Shown one piece after another: positions 1-10,833 of a stretch of 64,000 nucleotides of DNA. The translations under genes were made by a program, and so were the position numbers. The notes below the pieces were generated by a model. That model was given only the letters and a program-made list of their open reading frames with translations. It did no database searches and was not told the DNA's origin. Source of the stretch: Toxorhynchites rutilus septentrionalis (Eukaryota; Arthropoda; Insecta; Diptera; Culicidae); contig NC_073746.1 in assembly GCF_029784135.1 (NCBI RefSeq), positions 74,070,042-74,134,041 on the forward strand, read 5' to 3'. How positions within the stretch are numbered: position 1 is the stretch's first letter; every line of letters begins with the position of its first letter.

Positions 1-2290
1 GTACAGACATGCAACGGAGAAGAGCAGAGGCGAAGACCTCCAGCGTAGAATTTATGGAACTATGTGACATTGGGTGAAAATAAGATCATTTCTCATTACG
101 AGAGTGGCGCATGCAGCTGATTACCGTTGTCACTGGCGCAGATATTGGTCCAGCGTGATTAAATTATCTAGCACGAAGTGCGTCCCATTATGATTTCATG
201 CGAGCAAATCACACCACCTAGAACTGTGGGGTCCTACCTAAATGACGCATATCTATCGCAACCGATCAGCACACCGGTTTCTGTGCGAGTGCTGTGTCTA
301 TGGCATAGGCCAGAGACGTCGCAATCCGCGGGTTGTACGTGGTTGCATGGCGCTTGTATGTTTCGGTCCCAACTTTGGGGCGCTGATGTTGGAGTTGTTT
401 GGTCAGAAGTCGATTTGCACTGTGCTGTCGGTTTCCAGGTCTGACCTTGGAAGAGATGCATACGCGAACTGCTGTGTGGCTGTGGTGCCCCCCGTCGGGT
501 TGGGTTGGCTGTTATTGGCGTTGGGTTGGTCCGTTCGTTGGTTCGTTGGTTCGAGGTTTTTTGTTTGTCGGTTGTATTTTGGTATTTGATTTTTCATCAG
601 GTGCACGTTTGGTGCACGCCACGAAACAAGTATGTGACTAATTTAGTGGATAGTTGGAGTTGGTGGCGAGAGTAAGGAACTGGTCTAGACGGGCGGTGAG
701 TCATTCAGTCAGTCAGTCGGGTCCATAGTCGGTTGATTATTGCGGCTGAGCATGAAATTGCCAAACACTGTGCCTACGGTGAACGAGCATGCTTATCATG
801 CAGCACCGACCGCTTAAATCGGACGCAAAACAACAATTGCATGAATTTATTCATTTCGAAATATCTCTCATTGAAAATCTTCTCACTTGATTGTGTCCTT
901 AGATGGACGCCATTAAATGTTAGAGTTATCTAGATTTTCTGCTCAATAAGCAATAAGCAATCGTATCCGATGCCCGTGGTCATGGTTTGGGAAGTACACT
1001 CGCCTTTATCCATTGGCAATGACAGAAAGGCTGTGCCTTTCTTAAATCATCCGAATTTAGCATTACGCAAAATGTCATAAAACCCCTTCAATTGCACAAT
1101 TCACCGTAGTAATTCTCCAAAAAAAAAAGCTGTCCACAGCGACCAGCAGCGATCGTTGTCGTCGATTGTATGTATTTGGTGACAGTAAACCTTGTCAGCT
1201 GTCGAAGGTTCTTCTGGGTGCCATGCATTCTCCACAGCGCGATCGGAGGCATTTCCTCTATAATGTCTTCTCATATTTCTCGCATCCCCGCATCCGTCGG
1301 CGGATTTGGGCAGTGCTATTGTACCTCGCGTGGATTATCCGCTGCATCGACGCAAAAACAATGACATTGAATCGAGCCGGAGCCGAGTAGTGGCCACAGC
1401 GAGGGGAGAACAAAAAAAAAGAATTGCATAATTGACAACCAAACCGAATGATTGCTATCAATGAAATTATCAATACCGTGTGCCCATAAACAGTGAATAC
1501 CAACCAGCGGAGATCATTCCGGATCATAAATCTCGCATTGAAATGCAGGCCTTTCCAAGTTGATTAAAGACAGGGTCATCCCGGCGGTCCTCCCTTGCGC
1601 CCCGACAGGTTGAACAAGAGCCGAATCTGGCTCTGCGGGCTGTGATTTGATGGGATCCATCCTTCCTCCCAGCTGCGGCTCTGGCCGGTAAAGATCGACG
1701 CTGGCAGGTACCGGATGATTTGCATATAGTTCATAAGACCCAAACAACAAATCCCTTCGCGATTGCGAAAAGTAATCGGGTGAAGGATGGATGGATGGAC
1801 TGTGGACATACACCATAACCGCACTTGGCCCTCACGATGCCAAGAGGCTCAGAGGGTGAATAATTTAATTGATGACAAAAAGTCCAAGATAATATTTCCT
1901 TTTATAGCGGCGGAATTGATGACAATAAGGCACGCGAGATTGTTGGTTGGATTAGTGCGCAATCGGTGCTGATGCGGTCCCAGTACAAGGGAGAAACTCC
2001 ATAACAAGCATAAGCTTGACACTGCGTTGCGCTGCGCCAGGATGATGAAGCTTCGAAGGACCGCGTGTGGAGTCGGGATGTCCTTCTGCAGCAGCGCGGT
2101 AGCAGCTGTTGCCATTGCCGATTTGGGTAAACATGAGCAACTTGTACAGAGTCCAACTGTGCGCACGTGCACTGTAGGTGTAATTCTTTTGAAAAATGAG
2201 CTGCTGCTTTCTGGTTGTGGACATATTGTATTTATGTCGGAATTGAACATCTCTTCGCTCTGTTTGAATTTAGTTTAAATTTGGAACCTT
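1..2290. other. Unrecognised, largely unique sequence
   Basis: I recognise no gene or transposon here. Base composition is closer to balanced than in the AT-rich transposon blocks further on. Short simple repeats are visible: a CAGT run near 706-718 and TTCGTTGG repeats near 533-552. Short ORFs on both strands overlap one another and resemble no family I know. It could be host intergenic or intronic DNA. Confidence 0.4.
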
Positions 2291-2439
2291 GCGTTGCTAT
2301 GCAAATGAAAAAAAAATGAATAAAGTTCATTCTCTTATTTTATTCGACCTAGTTTTATTTGATATTATTCGGTGTGCAATTGAATTCGCTCTGTTCTATG
2401 CACGAAAAACACATTTATTTGAATAATAAATGAATAAAA

Positions 2440-3011
2440 AAATGAATTAATACATTATTTGAAGTATTGGCCATCGCTAGTCATAGCTTTTTCTCATCGT
2501 TTGAAGTAAAAAGTGAATCCAGTCAATTTTTGATACCCGTTCTGAGATCAATCGTATTCCACTCAAAGTTTTCTGCATCGATCCAAACAAATAGTAGTCT
2601 GAAGAGGTATGGTTTGGGCTAAAAGGTAGATGAAACAACATTTCCCATCTGCTATTTTCCTGCGGGTTGATTCGTTAAGAAATAGCTTGTGGAGCTACTC
2701 CCTATGACTTCGCAAGCTCTGCTTGCGTTTAACACGAAACTTGATCGAGTCTTGAATTGTTCGTCTTCAAACTTTTGTAGTTGATCCGGACGCTCTTTGT
2801 CTTTAACACTAAAATAACCACTTTTAAATCGTTCAAACCATTCCCTACAAAATTTATACGATGGTGCAGAGTCACCTTTAGCTTCCATAACTTTTCTATG
2901 TGGTTCATCTGCACTTTTCTTCCAATAGAAAGAGAAAAACTTCCCACAAATTGTGCTTATTTGCAGCGAATCTCGACCTTTTTTTTTAGGAAAAAAACCC
3001 TCATCCATCAT
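2440..3011 (-). pseudogene. Mariner transposase remnant (Mos1-like), internally deleted
   Basis: Read on the minus strand, 3011 to about 2725 encodes the N-terminal DNA-binding part of a mariner transposase. The recognisable pieces are FYWKKSADEPHRKVMEA, then CREWFERFKSGYFSVKDKER and FEDEQ, which follow the usual order of the paired helix-turn-helix region. From about 2690 down to 2440 the other reading frames resemble the C-terminal end of such transposases (phrases like FGSMQ and KLP-type tails are suggested but decayed). The central catalytic region, with its first aspartates, is missing. The fragment is therefore far shorter than the usual 340-350 residues and cannot be active. I did not find convincing terminal inverted repeats. 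The subfamily call is from motif memory only. Confidence 0.7.
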
Positions 3012-3244
3012 GTGACCAGTTGAGCCTTACAAAACCCTATCCAAAATAACTGGGTATTTAAAACAATGACGTTGGATTTCCGTTATCCATAGTTAATAGT
3101 TTCGTCATATGCCCCACGATTTTATTTTAGTCTCATCAATGACCTATATCACAATGAATTAGAAATATCTTTTTAAATATCCAGAGAATGGCTGCATTTA
3201 GAAGAAGATTGATGCCTTTTTTGTTTTTAATTACATCAGGATTC

Positions 3245-3755
3245 ATAATTTGTGGCTAAAAATGACTGTTAACATATACAAATTCAATGTTTCGAAAATT
3301 CATAAAAATTAGAGATTCCACAAAGTTCGTCAAAAATAGTTTTACCATCTTGGACTGGTTTTGAAATTTTCTGCATGACTTTTATTTTTTATTAAAATAA
3401 AAAAAATTAAAATATATCTTTTAGGTATTGCAAACTAATGTTTTTTTTGTAAATAGATAAAAAAAGTGTACTAATTTTTTTTCTCAGTATGTATTTTTTC
3501 ATGTTGAAACAGCAGTACTCTATAACTTTTTCTAAAACACTATTCCGGTACGACTCATAGTTTGTGAGATATAAATTATCAAAGATTTCTCATACTAAAA
3601 TCGACCCATTTCAAAAGTTACGCTTGAGTCAAAAAATTCCCAAATGCTGTGGTAAACTCATATTTCCTCCAATCCAAACGGAATACAAACATTCATTCGA
3701 ATCAAAAATACATTATTATTAAATCTGCATTTTTAGGACGATTTCATTTGGAATC
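3245..3755 (-). repeat. Dispersed AT-rich repeat, copy 1
   Basis: The reverse complement of this stretch matches 22495-22950 over nearly its whole length. Shared landmarks include ATTCCAAATG, GTTTGTATTCCGTTTGG, ACTATGAGTCGTACCGG and GGTAAAACTATTTTTGACG. It has no credible ORF. The two copies are diverged, with small indels, so this is an old, non-coding transposon family whose class I cannot tell. Confidence 0.7.
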
Positions 3756-3959
3756 ATTCCAAACTCGTAAATATCATTATTACATAAATCATTTGCCTAA
3801 AATAGGTAAACAGTTGTTTAGCTTCAGATAGACTGTTTCCAGTGAAACAAAAATAAAAACCATAAGGAACCTGGCTGGTTGAGCATGAAAAAGTGTTTTC
3901 AAACCTAATTACCAATACTAAGGAAAAAATGTAAAGGGTACGTAGCAATAAATTTATGC

Positions 3960-4744
3960 AGGGGAGATGGGGGTAAGACGGACATGTTAAGGAAAACTTC
4001 AATTGTATCTTTGGAAACTCATGTCTTCAAAAATTTAAAACCAGTTCAATATACTGGTTTTGGAAATAACTGGCCAAATATTTCATAAAAATGTGTTTTT
4101 CCATGTTTTTTATTGAAATTAAAACAAGCCGAATAGTAGAACATTTTTATCGATTTGGGTATAATGGACATGCAGTGGGGGGAATATGGACAGGTCAATA
4201 ATATAAGAAGCGTAGAAGTTTATCGCTCGCGAGAGGAATAATTTCGCTCTCTCTCAGTGTTTGTGCGTCCAGTAACTGAAATAGAACAAAAAGAGAAAGC
4301 AATATAAAAATGAGTTCAATATTCTTCTCTTCACTTTCCATCATACGTTGGATGTGATTATGGATGTGACTGTCCATTTCAACCCCACCAGTACAATTAT
4401 TCCAATAATTCCAATTTACTCTTCCGTACATACCTAATATCACTTCTCTGTCAACTAACAAACCGAAATATAACCATCAGCGAATTCAATTTTGCAATAA
4501 AATCACTCAAAATGCTAATACCAAAGCCGCAAAAATTACATTCACACGTGGAATCATGTTTGATTTTCGGTTTTTGTTTCCCTATTCCTCTTTTAATCAG
4601 TATTGTCATAGGACGGTTTAAATATTCTAGAATAGCATGTAGAAGGGGTTCCCATCAACAGAAATTTGAAATTTATAATACAACTATACAAATCAACCAC
4701 CTGTCCATTATACCCCCACTGTCCGTCTTACCCGCGGCTCCCCT
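3960..4744. mobile_element. MITE with GGGGAG...GGTAAGACGGACA terminal repeats
   Basis: The left end reads AGGGGAGATGGGGGTAAGAC and the right end, reverse complemented, reads AGGGGAGCCGCGGGTAAGAC, both continuing into GGACA. This gives TIRs of about 25 bp. The flanks are AATTTATGC (3951-3959) and AATTTATTC (4745-4753), a 9-bp duplication with one mismatch. An extra internal GGTATAATGGACA motif occurs near both ends. The 785-bp element has no transposase. A 9-bp duplication is typical of Mutator-like elements, but class assignment from this alone is tentative. Confidence 0.7.
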
Positions 4745-4835
4745 AATTTATTCGAACTCCAATATGGCTCTCCATAAGAGCAATGGTGAAAAACGTGCTT
4801 TCACGTTTTTCACGCCATTCTCAAAGCTTTCTAAT

Positions 4836-5879
4836 AAAAAACAGGAAGTGGGTTATATCTATGGTATAACCGCAAGGGTGACGTACGACTATCGTTGGTT
4901 TAGAGATCATTCGTTTGAAGTTGAATCTGAATTCATTCTGAATGAATGAATATTTGGGGGACTTCGAAAACGAGAGCGTTACGTTGGAGGCACAAGGTTT
5001 TATGCATCCAATATTGGATACGGAAATATCCTACTGATGGGGAAGAATAATCTTCAGAAGCTGTCCTGTTAATTGCGATTGATTGAAAAATCACAAAACC
5101 AAATGTATTTGGTCACAGTGTTACATGGATGGAAAACATTAAAATAAACTAAAAAGATATTTCCACATTTTCCTCGATACTGGAAGCCCACCAGTGGTTA
5201 ATGCTAACTCGATAACCATCTGTTAATGGCACTTGATTGAAAAATATTTGGTCACAGTGTTATATGGATAGAAAACATCGAAATAAACTCTTTTACATGA
5301 ATGTATTTTTAAATTCCCAGAGGAACTGGCAGATTATTTTCCGGATCTTTCTCGATGCTGAACGGCATCCAAACGGAAAGAATTCCGCGCGTGTATGTGT
5401 GTGTGTGTAGTGGCTGCTTCGAAATCTTCCCGGGGAACCGTTTGTGGCATCACTCTCCTCCTGATGGATTCCCTTCTGGCCAGGTGCACAAACAATCTTT
5501 TGGTGACACCGTTCATCCGCGCTTTCATGATAAATGAAGAGCTTCACCACAACAGCGACAACATGCTCCAATCGCTGTTCAATTAGAACTGAGTGGATTT
5601 CCAAGCGGCGCTCGCTTATATACCGATTGGTGATTTCAATAGCCTGTTTTGAAAGCAAATTTAAGACTTTTGCAACAAGTTTTTGGATCGAAAAGTAACA
5701 AGTATAGAACGCGTAGACATTTTATCTTTCGAATGAAGTGTTTATCATACCATTTCGTTCAGTTGTTTAGGAGCTATTAACACTCAAAATCTCGGTCTCC
5801 GGCGTAACGCTTTCGTTTTCGAAACTTTGATTTTACACCCCGGTATAGAAATGAAAGACGTAGTCCTACGTCAAAAAAA
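4836..5879 (+). mobile_element. MSITE-like element, copy D1
   Basis: The head begins after an A-run with a hairpin (GGTTATA...TATAACC) followed by GTGACGTACGACTATCG. The tail ends GACGTAGTCCTACGTC plus an A-run. The inverted repeats therefore lie inside the end sequence rather than at the very terminus, as described for the microuli-type MSITEs of Aedes. A longer imperfect inverted repeat follows: GAAAACGAGAGCGTTACG near the head and GAAAACGAAAGCGTTACG (reverse strand) near the tail. There is no transposase. An identical twin, apart from about five substitutions, lies at 7367-8409. A minus-strand ORF of 121 codons (5293-5658) is present in both copies but matches no family I know. Confidence 0.75.
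5587..5622 (-). promoter_or_regulatory. TATA box plus initiator inside MSITE D1
   Basis: On the minus strand TATATAAG (5622-5615) lies 32 nt upstream of the A in TCAGTT (5592-5587). This is the spacing of an arthropod RNA polymerase II core promoter with a TCAGT-type initiator. The same pair is present in D2 at 8155-8120. Whether it is used is unknown. Confidence 0.4.
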
Positions 5880-6430
5880 AATTGAGAATTTACTCAAAAT
5901 GCACATTACCATGGTATTACCGCGATATATCGTTCAATATTTTTTTCATCGAAAATTCAAACTTTTTTTGTCGTAGGACTAGTCTTGTGAACAGTTGACA
6001 TTTTTGTTGACGTCCACACAATGCCCACGCTTGAAAGATATGACAGTATATGTATTGTGAACGTGACCATGAATGTATTGCCTTCTGGAGAAGAGTGCCT
6101 TTCTCTGGAAAACTGAACTAAACACTCGGCCTTGAAAAAGGTCTTTCCGAAAGCCTCGCTGCCTGATGACTCATGAAATGTATTGTGAATAATGTAATTT
6201 GTAATCGCAAATGGCTCGGTTATACTCAATGAATAGAATACGGAAGAGCTAAGATTGCAATATTTTGAAATGTTGCATTTGCTTTCCGAACGACCGATTT
6301 ACGCTCGTATGATTTGCAGAGATATTCGAATATGTATGGCTGTTCTGATATACCCTTATACAAAATCAGTCATAATTGAAATTGAACATCTGATAATGAA
6401 AATTGTGATTTTGAGTAGTAGTTCCAAAAA
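5880..6430. other. No recognisable gene; AT-rich
   Basis: AT-rich sequence with a degenerate copy of the MSITE tail motif (GTCGTAGGACTAGTC near 5970). I see nothing else that can be supported. Confidence 0.4.
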
Positions 6431-7085
6431 ACAGGACAGGGTCGAGGCCACAGCCGGCTGGTTTGGCGTGGAATCCCATTTGCGTGCTTTCTCACCCGTA
6501 CCGTCAATAACGAGCAACTTATGCATCGAGATTCAATTCTTGGGGAGGCGATCTGAAATGGTTAGCAACCGTACCTCTCAAGCTAAAGATCATGAGTTCA
6601 ATTCTCGCTCTCTTTCTTTGTAATGGAAGAAAAGCTGTGGTCCGAGTGACGAATCAGCCGAAAGGATCCATTCACGTTTTCATAGTCTCAAAGTCTTCCC
6701 TAATTCTAATATCACACGCAACATTTTTGTTCGATACAAAGAAAGAATGGAAGAGAAGCAGCAAAGCGAAACATTGCATCGCAAGCTCCACATCTGTGTG
6801 ATTCTCCCGTTACGCAGGCTGTATAAAAACAGTTGTTTCGCAGTGTAAGTGATTACCAATTACGATTCGGCCAACCAGAAACCAGATGGCGACTGCGACG
6901 AGGACGTTTTCTTTCAATTTATTTGTGTTTCTGCTTCGCTCATTCAGGATTCATCAGTCATCTAGCTAGCGACAAGATGCCTGCGCCAGCGAGTATTTCC
7001 AAATAACATTTTTCAAAGCCGAGAGTTCAGTTTAAGTTTTCCAAGTTGGCCTTTTTGAAGGGTGGAAGTGAATGAACTGAGAATG
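6430..7085 (+). repeat. Degenerate MSITE interior with tRNA-like SINE piece
   Basis: CCGTCAATAACGAGCAACTTA near 6505 also occurs in the MSITEs at 47247-49213 and 51616-52940, so this is debris of that family. Inside it, about 6555-6615 looks tRNA-derived: GGTTAGCA, an anticodon-arm-like CCTCTCAAGCTAAAGA, then a B-box-like GAGTTCAATTCTC. A TATAAAAA motif follows at about 6829, with a short ATG ORF after it (near 6886). I would not call a gene here. Confidence 0.45.
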
Positions 7086-7089
7086 TTTT

Positions 7090-7366
7090 TTGTTTGTTTA
7101 TTTGGACTATAGGCTGTCAGCCCGTTAGCCTTCCTAAAACTAAACATACAGAAAAAACATAAAAATTACAGAAAACATAAAAATTACAAACTTAAAACTT
7201 ATACATTCAGTTGGTCTCTTAAATATAATTTTAATCTTCTTCGAATTTCTTCTGATGTCATATTTACAGAAACAACATTTTGCAACACGTTGAACTCACG
7301 CATAAATTTGGCTGTCGATTCATGCTGGGTACATTTTCTGCAGTTCCGGTCCGTCCAGTACGTTGC
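7090..7366 (-). pseudogene. Jockey/CR1-like LINE: RT ORF C-terminus and 3' UTR
   Basis: The minus-strand reading frame ending at 7199 contains KFMREFN and VNMTSEEIRRRLK. This is the characteristic tail of Jockey/CR1-type reverse transcriptase ORFs; compare TRAFNEVSHLFDFDMSSTVFRQKI in the related fragment at 9054-9344. Downstream, towards 7090, comes a 3' UTR ending in an A-rich tail (minus strand CCAAATAAACAAACAAAAAA). The ORF is interrupted on its upstream side by the MSITE at 7367-8409. In-frame stops show it is dead. Confidence 0.6.
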
Positions 7367-8409
7367 AAAAAAAACAGGAAGTGGGTTATATCTATGGTAT
7401 AACCGCAAGGGTGACGTACGACTATCGTTGATTTAGAGATCATTCGTTTGAAGTTGAATCTGAATTCATTCTGAATGAATGAATATTTGGGGGACTTCAA
7501 AAACGAGAGCGTTACGTTGGAGGCACAAGGTTTTATGCATCCAATATTGGATACGGAAATATCCTACTGATGGGGAAGAATAATCTTCAGAAGCTGTCCT
7601 GTTAATTGCGATTGATTGAAAAATCACAAAACCAAATGTATTTGGTCACAGTGTTACATGGATGGAAAACATTAAAATAAACTAAAAAGATATTTCCACA
7701 TTTTCCTCGATACTGGAAGCCCACCAGTGGTTAATGCTAACTCGATAACCATCTGTTAATGGCACTTGATTAAAAAATATTTGGTCACAGTGTTATATGG
7801 ATAGAAAATATCGAAATAAACTCTTTCACATGAATGTATTTTTAAATTCCCAGAGGAACTGGCAGATTATTTTCCGGATCTTTCTCGATGCTGAACGGCA
7901 TCCAAACGGAAAGAATTCCGCGCGTGTATGTGTGTGTGTGTAGTGGCTGCTTCGAAATCTTCCCGGGGAACCGTTTGTGGCATCACTCTCCTCCTGATGG
8001 ATTCCCTTCTGGCCAGGTGCACAAACAATCTTTTGGTGACACCGTTCATCCGCGCTTTCATGATAAATGAAGAGCTTCACCACAACAGCGACAACATGCT
8101 CCAATCGCTGTTCAATTAGAACTGAGTGGATTTCCAAGCGGCGCTCGCTTATATACCGATTGGTGATTTCAATAGCCTGTTTTGAAAGCAAATTTAAGAC
8201 TTTTGCAACAAGTTTTTGGATCGAAAAGTAACAAGTATAGAACGCGTAGACATTTTATCTTTCGAATGAAGTGTTTATCATACCATTTCGTTCAGTTGTT
8301 TAGGAGCTATTAACACTCAAAATCTCGGTCTCCGGCGTAACGCTTTCGTTTTCGAAACTTTGATTTTACACCCCGGTATAGAAATGAAAGACGTAGTCCT
8401 ACGTCAAAA
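7367..8409 (+). mobile_element. MSITE-like element, copy D2
   Basis: Same element as D1 (4836-5879), with the same head hairpin, tail and internal inverted repeats. By eye about five substitutions separate the two over 1.04 kb. It has inserted into the C-terminal part of a minus-strand LINE reverse transcriptase, whose pieces lie on both sides. It carries the same TATA/initiator pair (8155-8120, minus strand) and the same 121-codon ORF (7826-8191, minus). The near identity implies recent movement or a recent local duplication. Confidence 0.75.
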
Positions 8410-8936
8410 GTTATGTCTGCAATTTTGTGCCTGCTGCTGATGGTATCCAGATCAACCAAACAGCAGAGATTTTTATATGGTGGCCGGGGTTCTCCTCTCC
8501 ATCCGATATTTCTCAGCGAAAATATTAAGAACTTCTTTTGAATATTTTCAAGTCTTTGAATTTGTAGATCGTACTGCGGTCGCCACACCACACTCGCAAA
8601 GTCGAGTTTGGATCGTACAAGGCAGGTGTAAATTTTTAGGATTGCCTGCTGATCAGTAAAGTCCAGACCGAAGCGACGAGTGAGTGCAAATAGTTTCAGC
8701 GCTTCTTTGACGATTCGCTCTATGTGGCAAATAAATGAAAGAGATCGATCCATCGTCACGCCTAAGTAACGAACATTCTCTACTTGTTGTAGATTCGAAC
8801 CTCCCAGTCTATAGACGAAGCTTATTGGTTGAACTCTCTTTGTAAAGGTCATAACGGAGCATTTGTTGAGGCTTACGCTCAGTCCATTGTTCTCGACGAA
8901 CCTCTCAAAATTGTCCAAATCCTGCTGAAGCAGCTG
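8410..8936 (-). pseudogene. Jockey/CR1-like LINE: RT thumb and connection region
   Basis: The minus strand encodes QLLQQDLDNFERFVENNGL, then LNKCSVMTFTKR, VRYLGVTMDRSLSF, LTRRFGL and LDFASVVWRP. These are the standard post-catalytic motifs of non-LTR reverse transcriptases, in order. The adjoining upstream piece (9426-10389) carries the earlier RT motifs of the same ORF. Between them the catalytic YxDD block is gone, replaced by an inverted fragment of a related LINE (8937-9425). The downstream side is cut by MSITE D2. It is non-functional. Confidence 0.75.
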
Positions 8937-9425
8937 ACAGTAAGCGATGTGTTTATAAGTAAATAATAAACTGCGTTGGTCAAGTAAATAAGCACTACTG
9001 CGTTGGTCAAGAATGATGGAAGACTATTCATGACCATGATGGATACCCTTTAACAACGACGCTCTGTTCAACAAGCAGTCTTTGCAGCGAAGATTTTGAA
9101 TGGAGAAGCTGACTGTCCCAGCCTACTTGCAAAAATGTCACTGAATGCTCCCACCCGGATTCAACGACGAACTCTGGATCAGATGCTGGCTGTTCCATTC
9201 CACCGCTCGCTATTCGGTTACTTTGAGCCGATGTCCACTATGACAAGAGCATTCAACGAAGTGTCACATTTGTTTGATTTCGATATGTCTTCGACAGTGT
9301 TTAGACAGAAAATCCTCCGCTCTAGACATCCTCCACATCATTAGGTTAAGTTATTTTCATTAAGACTATGAGTCAGATGGATTAATAAATCAAATCAATA
9401 TATCTTTAAATCAAATAAAATCAAT
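8937..9425 (+). pseudogene. Inverted 3' fragment of a related Jockey/CR1-like LINE
   Basis: On the plus strand 9054-9344 encodes QQAVFAAKILNGEADCPSLL and TRAFNEVSHLFDFDMSS, ending RSRHPPHH and a stop. That is the C-terminus of a Jockey/CR1-type ORF. A short UTR and AT-rich tail follow (AATAAATCAAATCAATATATC). The 5' part holds two copies of ACTGCGTTGGTCAAG about 28 bp apart. The fragment lies head-to-head inside the minus-strand RT gene, exactly where the catalytic YxDD block should be. Around 40 codons of the host RT appear deleted at the site. Confidence 0.65.
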
Positions 9426-10500
9426 GATAAACAGGCCCCAAATGACATCCTTGTGGAACTCCTGAGTGGACACCAAATGACCTAGATGAATTGTTGTGCA
9501 CTTTCACATATTGCGTTCTGCTCTCCAGATGCATCCTACTGCATTCGAACATCTTACCGTGAATGTCGGAATCAGCCACTGCGTGCATTATGCTATTTAT
9601 CCCTTCCACTTCGAAAGCATTGCTCATATTTGTATAAATACAGTCCACCTGATACCCTTTGGATATACTGTCCGTGACGGTAGAGCAAAACTCGCATAGG
9701 TTCGTGACAACTGACTTTCCTTTCAAGTAACCATGCTGTGTTGGTGAAACACGGCCGGCAATACGTTCGTAAAGGTAGGAATAAACAAGTCGCTCAAAAA
9801 ATGTTGGCATCGCAGACTGGATTGCAACGCCCTGGTAGTTTTCAGCATCCGAGCGAGGGCCCTTGTTATGGATTGAAGTAATATGGGAAATTTCCCACAA
9901 CGGCGGGAAGTAACCGAACGAAAATGAAGAATTGAATGAGGTAGTCAGGAGTTCAACAAGTTCATCCTTGAATTCCTTTAAATATTTTACGGGGAGTCTG
10001 TCTGGTTCTGCTGACTTACCCGAGTCTAGATCCGACAAGCCTTGTTTCACTTCCCGATGCGATAACTCCAACAAGTCAGCGGTTCTGAAGATCAAATTGT
10101 TGACTGTACCTGGGTTGTAGTCCTGATAAACGCTCTTGAAGTATTCCGCAAAGAGCTCGACTGTCTCCTGTCCGCAAGTCGAAGATCGGTTACCATAGGT
10201 CATAACCTCCGGAATTCCGCTGTTCTTTCGTCTGCTATTCACAAACTTCCAAAAAGATTTCGGATTTTCCTTTAGCCCATTCGCGATCCCATTGATGTAG
10301 ACTTGATACGCTTCCCTGTGTAACACTTTGAACGATCGCAATAACTGTTTGTAAGAAACAACATTTTCCGGGGTAAAATTCTTTTGCATTTTTTTAGCGC
10401 TTTGCGTTTCTCTTTAAGAACATGAATGATATCCGATGAAAACTATTCCGGGTACGGGGTTGTCGATCTCGAACGGTCCCTGTAGAAAGTAGCAAACCTT
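9421..10500 (-). pseudogene. Jockey/CR1-like LINE: EN-RT linker and RT fingers/palm
   Basis: The 322-codon ORF (10389-9421) runs from the linker (KENPKSFWKFVNSRRKNSGIPEVM is recognisable) through the RT finger motifs (YQGVAIQSAMPTFFERLVY), HGYLKGKSVVTNL, a palm A-like segment (IYTNMSNAFEV) and RTQYVKVHNNSSRSFGVHSG followed by VPQGCHLGP. The order fits a non-LTR RT. The motif A aspartate expected in the FxDxxKAFD block is altered (IYTNMSNAFE), so the copy was already dead before the insertion that removed YxDD. Upstream, towards 10590, the frame is broken but still linker-like. The start methionine at 10389 has no biological meaning, because the true ORF began in the endonuclease domain beyond 12147. 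Confidence 0.75.
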
Positions 10501-10833
10501 GCGAAAACGGTGAACAATACGAAATACAACGACATAACGTTGAAGGCTGTACTGTTGCATACAGTCGTAAAACAATCGAGTCCACAGTGAAAAACGTCCA
10601 GTGAGTTCAGATATTCGAATGTTGATGTGGCGTGTTGCTTATGTGTCTCCTCATCACGTTCAAAGTCATCTGAAGATATGAAAATATCGTTCTACGAAAC
10701 ATCCCTTAACCAGCGCCACATCCATTAGGTTAAGATTTAAGTGCTCCCAACTTCTATTTCACGCAGTGTAGCAACCGCAATCGTCATATGCATAGCAAAG
10801 TGGTGAATTTCATGCTTAATAATCGGGTCCGTC

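Noticed and set aside
5293..5658. 121-codon ORF identical in two places, first taken as a duplicated gene (weakly histone-like)
   Set aside because: Both copies lie inside near-identical MSITE-like elements, no family matches convincingly, and the histone resemblance is at chance level.
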